Shown: positions 24,439-33,151, numbered from the stretch's first letter. The stretch: DNA of 64,000 nt from Nocardia alni (GCF_019038435.1 NZ_JAGPOX010000022.1:1-64000), one strand, 5' to 3'. The notes: a model not told the origin generated them from the letters alone. Numbers and translations are program-made.

Positions 24439-25125
24439 GTGTCATCGGTTGAGGATCGTGTGCGCGCTGTGATGACTGCTCCGTTGAGGGAAGTCCGCAT
24501 TGCGGAGCAGCCGGTGAGGCCGCGGGAGGGTTTGATCGAGCGGTGGAACCTTCCCGAATCCGATAGGCAAGCACTGCTGCGGTGGGGACTGCCATACGAC
24601 AAGCAGATGCGGCCGTTTTTTCAGACAGGGGCCGATCCGGAGCTGGTGGCCAACTTGGCTGGGGGACAGGAACTGTCGGCGGCATCGCCCGGCGAAAGCC
24701 TCTACACGCTGGTCCACTGGGGCCGGGAGGATCTCCAGTTGCGGATCGGTGCTGTCGCGGGCACGGGCCGCGTGCTGAAGATCCAGCCGAAGCCGACCAC
24801 AGCTGGCGACCTTCCGCCAGTGCTGCGGGAGACTTACGCGGACCTCTATCACGCATCCGTCGAGTTTTTCAGCTCGTCCGTGGCCCAGTTCGTCGAGACG
24901 TCTTGGCGCTGTCACTTGGCGCGACGGATCGCCTGCGAACTGTGGCAGGACGAGCCCGGGCACGACAGGCCATGGAGGGAGTATGAGGTATGGCTGAGCC
25001 GCCTGCAGGACTGCGAGCGGATCATCCTCGAGCACATCGAACGTATCGACGGTCAAGTCCGCGCGGATGACGCTGGCACTCTCTGGACGACGGTCGTTAC
25101 GGAACTCACCCATCCGGGCAATTAA
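24439..25125 (+). CDS. SUKH-4-like immunity-type protein
   Basis: A 228-residue soluble protein. RWNLPESDRQALLRWGLPYD, then LRIGAVAGTGRVLKIQP and FFSSSVAQFVETSWRCHL follow the SUKH-4 layout (LPESDR-LL-WGLP; IG...GxVv; F-NSSVEAFV-LWRW). SUKH proteins are immunity partners of polymorphic toxins in bacteria. No toxin gene is adjacent, so this would be an orphan immunity gene. The GTG at 24439 is the best N-terminus; an ATG at 24472 is an alternative. Assignment by motif impression, moderately confident. Confidence 0.6.
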   Translation: MSSVEDRVRAVMTAPLREVRIAEQPVRPREGLIERWNLPESDRQALLRWGLPYDKQMRPFFQTGADPELVANLAGGQELSAASPGESLYTLVHWGREDLQLRIGAVAGTGRVLKIQPKPTTAGDLPPVLRETYADLYHASVEFFSSSVAQFVETSWRCHLARRIACELWQDEPGHDRPWREYEVWLSRLQDCERIILEHIERIDGQVRADDAGTLWTTVVTELTHPGN

Positions 25126-25451
25126 CAATCGCCGTGGCGAATTCTGTACTTCCGTGCACTCGTCTGAACCATCGCTCATCGGCTACTACCGGGCGTTCCG
25201 GGCTGGTGATGGATGCGGCGGGGTTAGGCCACTGCCGTCGGCATTCGTGAACATCTGCGGAGGGTGCAGGCGGTGCCACGCCACCAGGATTCGTGAACGA
25301 TCGGCCCGCAGGAATTATCCCGACCGCGGGCAGCCCAGTCTCGGTGACCTCGACCACTGCTGGGCCGCTGTCGCCTACGAATCCGTCCGCAGCTACGTCG
25401 CTGATCGCCGCGGACCAAGCCGCCTGCCCGAACCCCGATACCCTCGATCCT
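25126..25451. other. Gene-free stretch before the TmrB-like pseudogene
   Basis: No intact gene. Frames are open on both strands because of composition, but none shows a family feature or ribosome site. No repeat longer than a few bases was noticed. Confidence 0.3.
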
Positions 25452-25972
25452 ATGATCGTCTGGTTGAACGGAACCTTCGGCGCCGGGAAGACCACCACCG
25501 CAGCAGAATTGGTCGCACTTCTGCCCGGGGCGCGGGTCGTCGACACCGAGGAAGTCGGGTCATGCTCCGCCACGTCCTGGCCTCCGAACCCGTCCGGGAC
25601 TTCCAGGACTGGCAGCCGTGGCGCGGGCTGGTCGTGGCCGGCGCGACACAAATCCTCGACCACGTGGGCGGCATCTTGGTCGTTCCCCAGTCCGTCCTCG
25701 TTCACCAATACTGGCGGGAGATCCGCTCCGGACTCGGAATCGCGAACGTCCCACTGCATCACTTCGTTCTCCACGCCGAACGTGACGAACTGCTTCGCCG
25801 CATAGAAACCGACCCCACGATGCCGAACTCGACATGGCGCCTGGAACACCTCGACGACTACGACGCCGCCCGCTCCTGGCACAGGCAGGAAGCCCACGTC
25901 ATCGACACCACCGGGCTGCAACCACAGGAAGTCGCGGCCCAAATCGCCACCGCCGCAGGCCTATCCGTCTGA
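25452..25972 (+). pseudogene. TmrB-like P-loop ATPase, one-base frameshift
   Basis: The ATG at 25452 starts MIVWLNGTFGAGKTTTA with a Walker A (residues 7-15), then GARVVDTEEVG. At the GGGT run near 25556-25561 one base is missing: the protein continues in another frame from 25562 as MLRHVLASEPVRDFQDWQPW, to TWRLEHLDDYDAARSW and IDTTGLQP, ending at 25972. Together the pieces give a complete ~173-residue protein like TmrB and related AAA_33-type nucleotide-binding proteins (tunicamycin resistance family). Either an inactivated gene or a sequencing error in a homopolymer. Confidence 0.7.
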
Positions 25973-25983
25973 CCGTTGCCGGA

Positions 25984-26437
25984 CTACACGCGGGAGACGA
26001 ACCGCGCGACACCGTCACCGGCAGCGATATGAAGGTGAAAGATGCCGATTGTGCTGTTCGTCGCCGAGCGTGGTCAGAACCTGACAGCCCCCATGCTCAA
26101 CACGCTGCGCCACGTCCTGCACAACCGCGAGGAGATGCGTCCCGAGCTTCGAGTCCAGCTCGAGCAGCGACCGGACATGACGCTTGGGGACAACGATCAC
26201 ATGATCGGTTCCGAAGCCGGGAATCGGCGGTCGGAAAGCAAGCACACGCTCCGTCTCGGCCACAACGTCGATCTCGATCACCCGGGGAATGACCTCATCG
26301 CAATACCAATCCGGCTCTGCCGCAACAGGCAACGCTACGGGCAGCTCGACCACGCCCCACTCGACGAATATTCCGGCGACTGACGGCTCAGCTTCGATGG
26401 CAAACCGCCACCCCTTCGACTGCCGAAACTGAGCCAC
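25984..26437 (-). pseudogene. HIT-family hydrolase, one-base frameshift in the HIT motif
   Basis: The minus-strand frame from 26437 encodes an N-terminal extension, then DWYCDEVIPRVIEIDVVAET and DHVIVVPKRHVRSLL, VLTTLGDEQHNRHL, a HIT nucleotide hydrolase/transferase. One extra T in CATCTTTCACC (about 26035-26045) shifts the frame just at the catalytic His-x-His-x-His; the other frame reads HLHIAAGDGVARFV and stops at 25984. Restoring one base would rebuild NRHLHLH. Broken gene or homopolymer error. Confidence 0.7.
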
Positions 26438-26600
26438 GCTGATCGTGTCAGCCGGGTCAGCTCGATCTCATCGGCAACGGACAGTTCGCTGTACGGCTCG
26501 GTGTAACCACGTAGGGATCAACGGCACGATCGGCCCGCACCTCCGCAAGGGAAGCACGGGCGTTACGTGTCACGTTGGCGCACAACGAGTACGGCGACAC

Positions 26601-27620
26601 TCATGCGAGCAGGGCGTACAGGGACCAGTCGAGAACCGGCGCGACCGAACCATCGCCTCGCGTGGCATCGACGAGCACGCGCAGCTGCGCGATGCCGCCT
26701 CCCTCGGGCAGTTCCCAGCCCCGCTGCACGGTGATCGTCGAACGCAGGGTGTCGCCCTCGTGAACCGGGCCCACGTGATCGCAACCGTCCCAGGCGAGGA
26801 CTGTGACCAGCGCTGGAATCGCCCGGCACACCTGATGGAAGGCGAGGCCGATGGTGTGCCCGCCGTAGACGAGCCGATCCCCGCCCGCGGCGACCGCATC
26901 ATGATGGACGGTCGCGAGATTGCCCGTGAGCCGGGCCAGTTCGGGGGCCGACGTGACAACGTCGGCACCCTCGATCCGCCAGGCGCGGTCCAACTGCCCG
27001 AAGTGCGGTCCGGGCACCCGGTCGCGGAAGGCCGTCAGATCCCAGCCCTGTACGGCCTCGGTCAGCTCGCCGTCGGCGATCGCGCTGCCCAGCGCCGACA
27101 GATCGTCGGCATGGCCGGTGGGCTCGCTGCCGGGGGACAGCGGCAGCATCGCGCACCGCCAGAAGTCCAGCACGATGCGATCGTGCTGGTCGGTGGTGGT
27201 GATGTGCAGGGCGGCCAGGCCGGTGAGCGCGCGGCCGGGTTTGGCCGAGTTCTGCTTGAGGCCCTCGACTCGGGTCATCGTCGAGAGGGTGTCGCCGATC
27301 GCTGGGAGCCGATGGAAGCGCAGGCCCCGATAGAACAGATTGGCCCGAACGCGTTGGGTGACAACGGTCGACTGCCCGATCGCGGTATCCCACACCAGCG
27401 CGGGCGAGGCGATCGGAGACCGAGCGCCTGTCACGGCCTCGGACAGCACGGCGTCGCGCGAGATTCGCAGCCGGTTGCCGACGATCGCGCCGTGCGTGGC
27501 CTGCATCCCGTCGGTGAGGGTCACCGACGGGGCGTCGAATGTCGCGCCGACCTCGAGTTCATCGAAGTAGACGCCGCGAACCTGCACGGTATCCGCTGGC
27601 GAGCCGGCCGTCGTATCCAT
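26601..27620 (-). CDS. MaoC-like double hot-dog dehydratase
   Basis: A 339-residue protein with two hot-dog domains. The first opens YFDELEVGATFDAPSVTLTD; a later HHDAVAAGG, VYGGHTIGLAFHQ carries the hydratase-2-like D-x-N/H region. Relatives are enoyl-CoA hydratases or mesaconyl/beta-methylmalyl-CoA dehydratases. ATG start at 27620. It diverges from the CoA-transferase gene and probably hydrates a CoA thioester made by it. Exact substrate unknown. Confidence 0.8.
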   Translation of the reverse strand: MDTTAGSPADTVQVRGVYFDELEVGATFDAPSVTLTDGMQATHGAIVGNRLRISRDAVLSEAVTGARSPIASPALVWDTAIGQSTVVTQRVRANLFYRGLRFHRLPAIGDTLSTMTRVEGLKQNSAKPGRALTGLAALHITTTDQHDRIVLDFWRCAMLPLSPGSEPTGHADDLSALGSAIADGELTEAVQGWDLTAFRDRVPGPHFGQLDRAWRIEGADVVTSAPELARLTGNLATVHHDAVAAGGDRLVYGGHTIGLAFHQVCRAIPALVTVLAWDGCDHVGPVHEGDTLRSTITVQRGWELPEGGGIAQLRVLVDATRGDGSVAPVLDWSLYALLA

Positions 27621-27644
27621 GGTCCTCCTGCCGCAAGTCTATTT

Positions 27645-27761
27645 GTACGGCCAATATGCCGCCCGCGCGGGCCGTACGTCAATGGGAGATAGGCCACGAA
27701 AACGCCATAATCCACAGCGGCGACCCGGAGGCGGCTTGCCTCGGGGTAGAAATGGCCGTAC
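27645..27761. promoter_or_regulatory. Divergent promoter with three GGCCGTAC half-sites
   Basis: GTACGGCC (27645-27652) and GGCCGTAC (27670-27677) form an inverted repeat with a 17-bp spacer, and GGCCGTAC recurs at 27754-27761. All lie in the 169-bp gap between the divergent MaoC and CoA-transferase genes. Probable operator for a locus regulator, possibly the GntR protein at 30207. Confidence 0.45.
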
Positions 27762-27789
27762 ATTTCCTATCGAAGAGAGGAGGGCCCGT

Positions 27790-28968
27790 ATGCAGCCACT
27801 CGACGGTATGACGGTGATCAGCCTGGAACAGGCCGTCGCGGCGCCGTTCGCCACCCGCCAGCTCGCGGATCTCGGCGCACGGGTGATCAAGGTCGAGCGC
27901 CCGGGCGCGGGCGACTTCGCACGGCGATACGACGAAACCGTGTACGGCCAGTCGAGCTACTTCGTGTGGCTCAACCGTTCCAAGGAATCGCTGACCCTCG
28001 ACCTCAAGAGCCCCGAGGGCGGGCAGATCCTGCGCGAGTTGATCGACACGGCCGATGTCTTCGTGAACAACCTCGGCCCGGGGGCGATCGACCGGCTCGG
28101 ACTCGACGCGCCGACGCTGACCGCCGTGCACCCACGGCTGGTGCACTGCACCGTTTCCGGCTACGGCACCACGGGCGCCTGGTCTCATCGCAAGGCCTAC
28201 GACCTGCTGGTCCAGGCCGAGACGGGCCTGGTGTCGGTCACCGGAACCCCGGAGGCCGGCGCCCGCGCGGGGATCTCGGTCGCCGATATCGCCGCAGGCA
28301 TGTACGCGTACTCGGGAATCCTCACCGCGCTGCTGCAACGGGCCACCACCGGGAAGGGCTCCACGCTGGAGGTCTCCCTGTTCGACGCGCTGGCCGAGTG
28401 GATGGGCAACCCCGCGTATTACACGATGTACGGCGGAACCCCACCGCCGCGCGCCGGTGCCGAACACGCGACGATCGCGCCCTACGGCCCCTACGCCTGC
28501 GCCACCGGCGACATCGTCATGCTCGCGATCCAGAATCAGCGAGAATGGCTTGCCTTCTGCACCAACGTGATCGAGCAGCCGGAACTTGCCGACGATCCCC
28601 GCTTCGTCACCAATCCGGCCCGCTGCGCGCACCGCACGGAACTCAACGCGATCATCACGGCACGATTCGCGCGGCTGAGCACCGACGACGCGATCGGCAG
28701 GCTCGACGCCGCGGCGATCGCCAATGCCCGCGTCAATACGATGACGCAGTTCGCCGATCATCCGGCTCTGGTGTCGCGTGACCGCTGGGTCGAGGTCGAC
28801 ACCCCCGGTGGAGCGATCAAGGCGCTCAAACCGCCAGCGGTCTTCAGCGGCGGCGAACCGCGCATGGCCGCCGTGCCCGCGATCGGCGAGCACACCGACG
28901 CGATACTGACCGAGCTGGGGCGCAGCGCCGCCGACATCGACCGACTGCGGTCCCAAGGGACCCTCTGA
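27790..28968 (+). CDS. CaiB/BaiF family III CoA-transferase
   Basis: A 392-residue enzyme that moves CoA between acids without ATP. It begins MQPLDGMTVISLEQAVAAPF, has the LGARVIKVERPGAGD motif and the LNRSKESLTLDLKSPEG segment, typical of the family (catalytic Asp expected near residue 150-170). The ATG at 27790 follows GAGGAGGG. It heads a plus-strand set with an acyl-CoA dehydrogenase 22 bp downstream and GntR after that. It probably activates the acid degraded by this locus, replacing a CoA ligase, which is absent. Confidence 0.88.
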   Translation: MQPLDGMTVISLEQAVAAPFATRQLADLGARVIKVERPGAGDFARRYDETVYGQSSYFVWLNRSKESLTLDLKSPEGGQILRELIDTADVFVNNLGPGAIDRLGLDAPTLTAVHPRLVHCTVSGYGTTGAWSHRKAYDLLVQAETGLVSVTGTPEAGARAGISVADIAAGMYAYSGILTALLQRATTGKGSTLEVSLFDALAEWMGNPAYYTMYGGTPPPRAGAEHATIAPYGPYACATGDIVMLAIQNQREWLAFCTNVIEQPELADDPRFVTNPARCAHRTELNAIITARFARLSTDDAIGRLDAAAIANARVNTMTQFADHPALVSRDRWVEVDTPGGAIKALKPPAVFSGGEPRMAAVPAIGEHTDAILTELGRSAADIDRLRSQGTL

Positions 28969-28990
28969 CCTCCCCGAAGAAGGCACAAGC

Positions 28991-30148
28991 ATGAGTGAAC
29001 TGAACCAGGAAGAGCGCGCGATCGTCGCGACCGTGGCCGAGTGGGTCGACCGCGAAGTACGGCCCGTGGTAAGGGAATTGGAGCATTCCAACACCTACCC
29101 CGAAGCCTTGATCGAGCAGATGAAGCAGCTGGGGATCTACGGCCTGGCCGTGCCCGAGCCGTGGGGCGAGGTCAAGGTGTCGATGCCGTGCTACGTGGCG
29201 GTGACCACCGAACTCGCCCGCGGCTGGATGAGCCTGGCCGGCGCGATGGGCGGGCATACCGTCGTGGCCAAACTGCTCTCCGAGTTCGGAACCCAGGAGC
29301 AGAAGGATCACTATCTGCCCCGCATGGCGACCGGCGAGTTGCGGGCCACCATGGCCCTCACCGAGCCGGGCGGCGGCTCGGACCTGCAAGCCCTGACCAC
29401 CACGGCGCGGCGGGACGGGGACGAGTTCGTCGTCAGCGGCGCGAAGACCTGGATTTCGAATGCCCGTCGCTCGGGCCTGATCGCCCTGCTGTGCAAGACC
29501 GATCCGGCGGCCACGCCCCGGCATCGCGGCATCTCGATCCTGCTCGTCGAGCACGGGCCGGGCCTGACGGTCTCCCGGGATCTGCCCAAGCTCGGATACA
29601 AGGGCGTCGAATCCTGCGAGCTGTCCTTCGACGGATACCGCACGCCGGTGTCCTCGGTGCTCGGCGGCGTCGAGGGACACGGTTTCGCCCAGATGATGAA
29701 GGGGCTGGAGACCGGTCGTATCCAGGTCGCCTCGCGCGCGCTCGGGGTCGCGCAGGCCGCCTTCGACGATGCCCTGGCATACGCCCAGCAGCGGGAGAGC
29801 TTCGGCAAGCCGATCTGGAAGCATCAGGCGATCGGTCACTACCTGGCGAATATGGCCACCAAACTGTCCGCGGCACGGCAGCTGACCCTGCACGCGGCCG
29901 AACGTTTCGACGCCGGCGCCCGCGTCGATATGGAGGCGGGGATGGCCAAGCTCTACGCGTCCGAGGTGGCCGCGGAGATCACCCTGGACGCCATTCGGAT
30001 TCACGGCGGGTACGGCTACTCGACCGAATACGACGTCGAACGCTACTTCCGCGACGCCCCGCTGATGATCGTCGGGGAGGGGACCAACGAGATCCAGCGC
30101 AACGTCATCGCCGGCCAGCTGGTCGCGCGGGGTGGTCTGACGTTCTGA
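28991..30148 (+). CDS. Acyl-CoA dehydrogenase
   Basis: A 385-residue FAD-dependent dehydrogenase. MALTEPGGGSDLQALTT is the FAD/substrate-binding motif, WISNARRSG follows, and GGYGYSTEYDVERYFRD, GEGTNEIQRN close the fold; the Glu in GEGT is the expected catalytic base. It introduces a C2=C3 double bond in an acyl-CoA. It follows the CoA-transferase closely and is the most canonical of the three acyl-CoA dehydrogenases in the locus. Confidence 0.9.
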   Translation: MSELNQEERAIVATVAEWVDREVRPVVRELEHSNTYPEALIEQMKQLGIYGLAVPEPWGEVKVSMPCYVAVTTELARGWMSLAGAMGGHTVVAKLLSEFGTQEQKDHYLPRMATGELRATMALTEPGGGSDLQALTTTARRDGDEFVVSGAKTWISNARRSGLIALLCKTDPAATPRHRGISILLVEHGPGLTVSRDLPKLGYKGVESCELSFDGYRTPVSSVLGGVEGHGFAQMMKGLETGRIQVASRALGVAQAAFDDALAYAQQRESFGKPIWKHQAIGHYLANMATKLSAARQLTLHAAERFDAGARVDMEAGMAKLYASEVAAEITLDAIRIHGGYGYSTEYDVERYFRDAPLMIVGEGTNEIQRNVIAGQLVARGGLTF

Positions 30149-30206
30149 CACCGCGCCTGGTCGCTTATGGTGTCGTGGTCCGACCGAACAGGAGCCAGGG
30201 AACGCG

Positions 30207-30956
30207 ATGACAGAGCGCGGCGAGCAGCGACCGGCGTACCTGGTGGTCGCCGACGACCTGCGGGCTGCCATCGAACGTGACGAATACTCGGCGCAGCGTC
30301 GTCTGCCGACCGAATCCGAGCTGGCGAATCGGTATCAGCTCAGTCGTCAGACGATACGTCGCGCGTATCTGGAGCTGGTGGGCGCGGGACTGGTGGACCG
30401 GATTCCCGGGCGCGGCACCTTCGTCGCCGACCACCAGGCCAAATACGCCCGCCAGTTCGGTTCGTTCGAGGACCTGCTCGGGCTCGCGGAGGACACCAGT
30501 ATCGAGCTGGTGCGGCCGCTCGGCCGCCAGGTGGACATCGCGGCGGCGGCACGGCTCGGGCTGGACGACGATATCGTCTATTCGCTGGGCTACGTCCGGT
30601 CCCACCACGACATCGCGTTCGGCTGGACGACGGTATCCATGCCCCCCAGGGTGGCGGAGATCGTCAGTGACACAACAGAATTTACAACGCTCGGCACAAC
30701 GTCCGCCGCCACGGTGATCGGCCTGCTGGAGGGGCGGCTGCCCGATCCGATCGATCAGGCTCAGCAGTCGATCGCCGCGGTGGCGGCCGACGACGTGGTC
30801 GCCGGATTCCTCGGCTGCGCTCCCGGCTCGCCGATCTTGCGTATCGACCGGCTGTTCGTGAGCTCCCGGGCCGAACCGGTCGAACTGTCGGTGGGCTACT
30901 TCCTACCCGACCAGTACACCTACCGCACCAATCTGCTGCGGCAGCGCACCGACTGA
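30207..30956 (+). CDS. GntR-family regulator (HutC/UTRA type)
   Basis: A 249-residue regulator. The winged helix is at about residues 10-75 (YLVVADDLRAAIERDEY, LPTESELANRYQLSRQTIRR, GAGLVDRIPGRGTFV); the C-terminal UTRA effector domain follows (DDIVYSLGYVR, then ILRIDRLFVSS and VELSVGYFLPDQY). It probably senses an acid or CoA intermediate of this catabolic locus. It is followed by an unusual block of tandem repeats before the P450 gene. Confidence 0.88.
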   Translation: MTERGEQRPAYLVVADDLRAAIERDEYSAQRRLPTESELANRYQLSRQTIRRAYLELVGAGLVDRIPGRGTFVADHQAKYARQFGSFEDLLGLAEDTSIELVRPLGRQVDIAAAARLGLDDDIVYSLGYVRSHHDIAFGWTTVSMPPRVAEIVSDTTEFTTLGTTSAATVIGLLEGRLPDPIDQAQQSIAAVAADDVVAGFLGCAPGSPILRIDRLFVSSRAEPVELSVGYFLPDQYTYRTNLLRQRTD

Positions 30957-30991
30957 GCGTGATCGTGCAGTAAGTCCCGCACAATCTCTCC

Positions 30992-31047
30992 GCAGCCCGC
31001 AGCCCGCAGCCCGCAGCCCGCAGCCCGCAGCCCGCAGCCCGCAGCCT
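30992..31047. repeat. Tandem array of 7-bp unit (GCAGCCC x8)
   Basis: Seven perfect GCAGCCC units and one variant (GCAGCCT) in direct tandem. Immediately upstream (30963-30988) is a 25-bp sequence, TCGTGCAGTAAGTCCCGCAC plus AATCTC, that recurs almost exactly before the next array. Confidence 0.95.
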
Positions 31048-31090
31048 GGCCCCGGACACAGGCTGTCGTGCGGTAGTCCCGCACAATCTC

Positions 31091-31202
31091 CTTGCGGCCT
31101 TGCGGCCTTGCGGCCTTGCGGCCTTGCGGCCTTGCGGCCTTGCGGCCTTGCGGCCTTGCGGCCTTGCGGCCTTGCGGCCTTGCGGCCTTGCGGCCTTGCG
31201 GC
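31091..31202. repeat. Tandem array of 8-bp unit (CTTGCGGC x14)
   Basis: Fourteen perfect copies of CTTGCGGC. It begins exactly after the second copy of the 25-bp leader (31066-31090: TCGTGCGGTAGTCCCGCAC plus AATCTC). Perfect identity implies recent expansion and probable length variation by slippage. All six frames are open only because 8 bp is not a multiple of 3. Confidence 0.97.
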
Positions 31203-31208
31203 CGAATC

Positions 31209-31401
31209 GCTGGACCGCCGGTTCGTTGGGCGGCTGGGTCGCCGGGTCACCTGTACCGCCGGGTCGCTGGAGCGCTGGACTGCTGGAGCGCCGCTTCGCT
31301 GGGCGGCTGGGTCGCTGGAGCGCTGGACCGCCGGTTCGTTGGGTCGCTGGGTCGCTGGACCGCTGGGTCGTCGGGTCGCTGGACCGTCGGACCGCCGGCA
31401 G
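31209..31401. repeat. Degenerate 8-bp array (GCTGGGTC-like, about 24 units)
   Basis: A run of 8-bp units such as GCTGGACC, GCCGGTTC, GCTGGGTC, GCTGGAGC, in strict 8-bp register apart from one 9-bp unit at 31249-31257. It follows the perfect 8-bp array after 6 bp. Same period, different sequence and much older divergence. Confidence 0.85.
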
Positions 31402-31514
31402 GCGAAGTACGCGAGCAGGTCGTCCGACCCTCGCAATCTTGTTAACGATGTCGCCGTCGAGGCACGGCTCAACCTGAACCGCAGGCACAAACTCGCACAA
31501 GTAGCAATTTACTG

Positions 31515-31536
31515 TGTTGTTGACTCCATCACAACA
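31515..31536. promoter_or_regulatory. P450 upstream region, imperfect inverted repeat
   Basis: TGTTGT (31515-31520) and ACAACA (31531-31536) are inverted around 10 bp in an AT-rich stretch about 90-110 nt before the P450 start. TTGACT at 31521-31526 overlaps the spacer and could be a -35 with CACAAT 17 nt downstream as -10. Candidate promoter/operator only. Confidence 0.35.
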
Positions 31537-31625
31537 TAATTGCACAATGCTTACATCACGACAGTGATACAGCCCACTCATGAAGCGTCCCTAGGGCTCG
31601 CCGATCCGACGACGAAAGAACACCG

Positions 31626-32852
31626 ATGAACACTGACCTGCAGAACCCGGAAAACTTCCGCACCGGTGCCCCCTACGAGATCTACAAGTATCTGCGCGAG
31701 AACGACCCGGTCCACTGGCAGGAGGAGCCGGACGGCCCGGGATATTGGGCGCTCACGCGGCACGAGGACATCAAGCAGGTCGAACTCGACAGCGAGACCT
31801 TCTCCAACGAGCCGACGGTGACGATCTCGGACAAGAACCAGATCGGCGACGAGACGCACAAGCACCTGATCTTCTCCGACGCGCCGCACCACACCGCGCA
31901 CCGCGAGATGCTCGCGCCGGAAATCGGTCTGACCCGTGTCCGGCCGGCCCGCGAGGGTATGGAGACGCTTGTCGACTCGATCATCGACCTGGTGATCGAG
32001 AAGGGCGAGGCCGACCTGGTCGAGGATCTGTCCGGCAAGATGGCCAGTTTCGCCATCGCCGACCTGATGGGGCTCGATCGTGACCACTCACTGGCGATGT
32101 TCCACGCCGCCGAGGTCCTGACCCGGTCCATCAGCACCTCCGAGGGCATCGGCCTGGAGGCCATGATGACCCTGTTCCAGCACGCGACCACCGCGTATCA
32201 GGAGCGCAAGGACGTCCCGCGCGAGGACACCCTCAGCCGGATCGCGCACGGCGAGATCATGGGCATTCCGGTCGACGAGTTCCAATTCCAGGTCGATTTC
32301 CAGCTCCTGGTCAGCGCGGGCAGCGATACCTCGCGCAACGTGCTCTCGACCGGCATGCTGACCCTGTTCGAACATCCGGAGGCCCGGCAGGCCCTGGTCG
32401 ATGATCCGCGGCTGCTGCCCAAGGCGCTCGAGGAGATCCTGCGCTTCACTCCGCCGATCATGGCCATGCGCCGCACGGCCACTCGCGATACCGAACTGGG
32501 CGGCACGCAGATTCGCGCGGGGCAAAAGGTCGTCATGTACTACGGCGCCGCGAACCGCGACCCCGCGGTCTTCGAGAACCCGGACACCTTCGATATCACC
32601 CGAAAGCTCAACCCGCACCTGACATTCGGTGGTGGACGCCATCACTGTCTCGGCGCCCACCTCGCGCGCTTGGAGCTGACCACGATGTTCGGCGCGATGA
32701 TCCGCCGGATGCCCGATATGGAGCTGGCCGGTCCGGTCGACTGGCCCGAACTCGGCGAGGCTCCGATGGTCGGGGGACCTGCCGGTATCCCGGTGCGGTT
32801 CACCCCCGGATCGAAGGTCGTCGACAACGCGGTCGCGCCGATCTTCGGCTGA
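31626..32852 (+). CDS. Cytochrome P450
   Basis: A 408-residue soluble bacterial P450. The haem loop is FGGGRHHCLG with Cys341 as thiolate ligand; the I-helix is SAGSDTSRN (oxygen activation Thr in the usual place); the ExxR motif is EEILR. It should hydroxylate a hydrophobic or carboxylated substrate using electrons from the ferredoxin encoded 23 bp downstream. The subfamily was not identified; the neighbouring CoA-thioester genes suggest an alicyclic, terpenoid or steroid-like acid. Confidence 0.92.
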   Translation: MNTDLQNPENFRTGAPYEIYKYLRENDPVHWQEEPDGPGYWALTRHEDIKQVELDSETFSNEPTVTISDKNQIGDETHKHLIFSDAPHHTAHREMLAPEIGLTRVRPAREGMETLVDSIIDLVIEKGEADLVEDLSGKMASFAIADLMGLDRDHSLAMFHAAEVLTRSISTSEGIGLEAMMTLFQHATTAYQERKDVPREDTLSRIAHGEIMGIPVDEFQFQVDFQLLVSAGSDTSRNVLSTGMLTLFEHPEARQALVDDPRLLPKALEEILRFTPPIMAMRRTATRDTELGGTQIRAGQKVVMYYGAANRDPAVFENPDTFDITRKLNPHLTFGGGRHHCLGAHLARLELTTMFGAMIRRMPDMELAGPVDWPELGEAPMVGGPAGIPVRFTPGSKVVDNAVAPIFG

Positions 32853-32875
32853 GCCGCGAATTCGAAAGGACAAGT

Positions 32876-33088
32876 ATGAAATTCGCCGTCGACCTCCACG
32901 TCTGCCAGAACATGGGCCAGTGCAGCTTCAGCGCACCGGAGGTGTTCGCGCTCGACGACGACGGGAAGCTGTCGTTCCGTAACGAGGCCTCCGACGAGTA
33001 CGTCTCGCCCGAATTGGCCGATGACGCTGCCGATTCGGCGCAGACCGCCGCGGCCCTGTGCCCGATGGGGGCCATTCGGATCGACTGA
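32876..33088 (+). CDS. 3Fe-4S-type ferredoxin (P450 partner)
   Basis: A 70-residue ferredoxin. Cysteines 10, 16 and 62 are conserved (VCQNMGQC and LCPMGAI), while the second position of a four-Cys site is Met13, so a [3Fe-4S] cluster is expected, as in many actinobacterial P450 ferredoxins. The ATG at 32876 follows AAAGGA. Co-transcribed with the P450, ahead of a strong terminator. No ferredoxin reductase is nearby. Confidence 0.9.
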   Translation: MKFAVDLHVCQNMGQCSFSAPEVFALDDDGKLSFRNEASDEYVSPELADDAADSAQTAAALCPMGAIRID

Positions 33089-33099
33089 TCATGACGCAG

Positions 33100-33151
33100 C
33101 GGCGGCACGGGCGCGAACAGGATCCGAACTCGCCCGTGCCGCCGGCTTTTT
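33100..33151 (+). terminator. Rho-independent terminator after ferredoxin
   Basis: CGGCGGCACGGGCG (33100-33113) pairs perfectly with CGCCCGTGCCGCCG (33131-33144) around a 17-nt loop, followed after GC by TTTTT (33147-33151). A textbook terminator 11 nt after the ferredoxin stop. Confidence 0.9.

Noticed and set aside
27679..29094. Minus-strand open frame across the CoA-transferase gene
   Set aside because: Shadow frame; the plus-strand gene has the full CaiB/BaiF motif set.
30992..31401. CRISPR array
   Set aside because: Units are 7-8 bp in direct tandem without unique spacers and no cas genes are nearby.
30903..31490. Repetitive protein encoded by the 8-bp array (RKAARPQG repeats or LRPCGLAA repeats)
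   Set aside because: All frames are open because of the repeat itself; no start, ribosome site or flanking domain supports translation.
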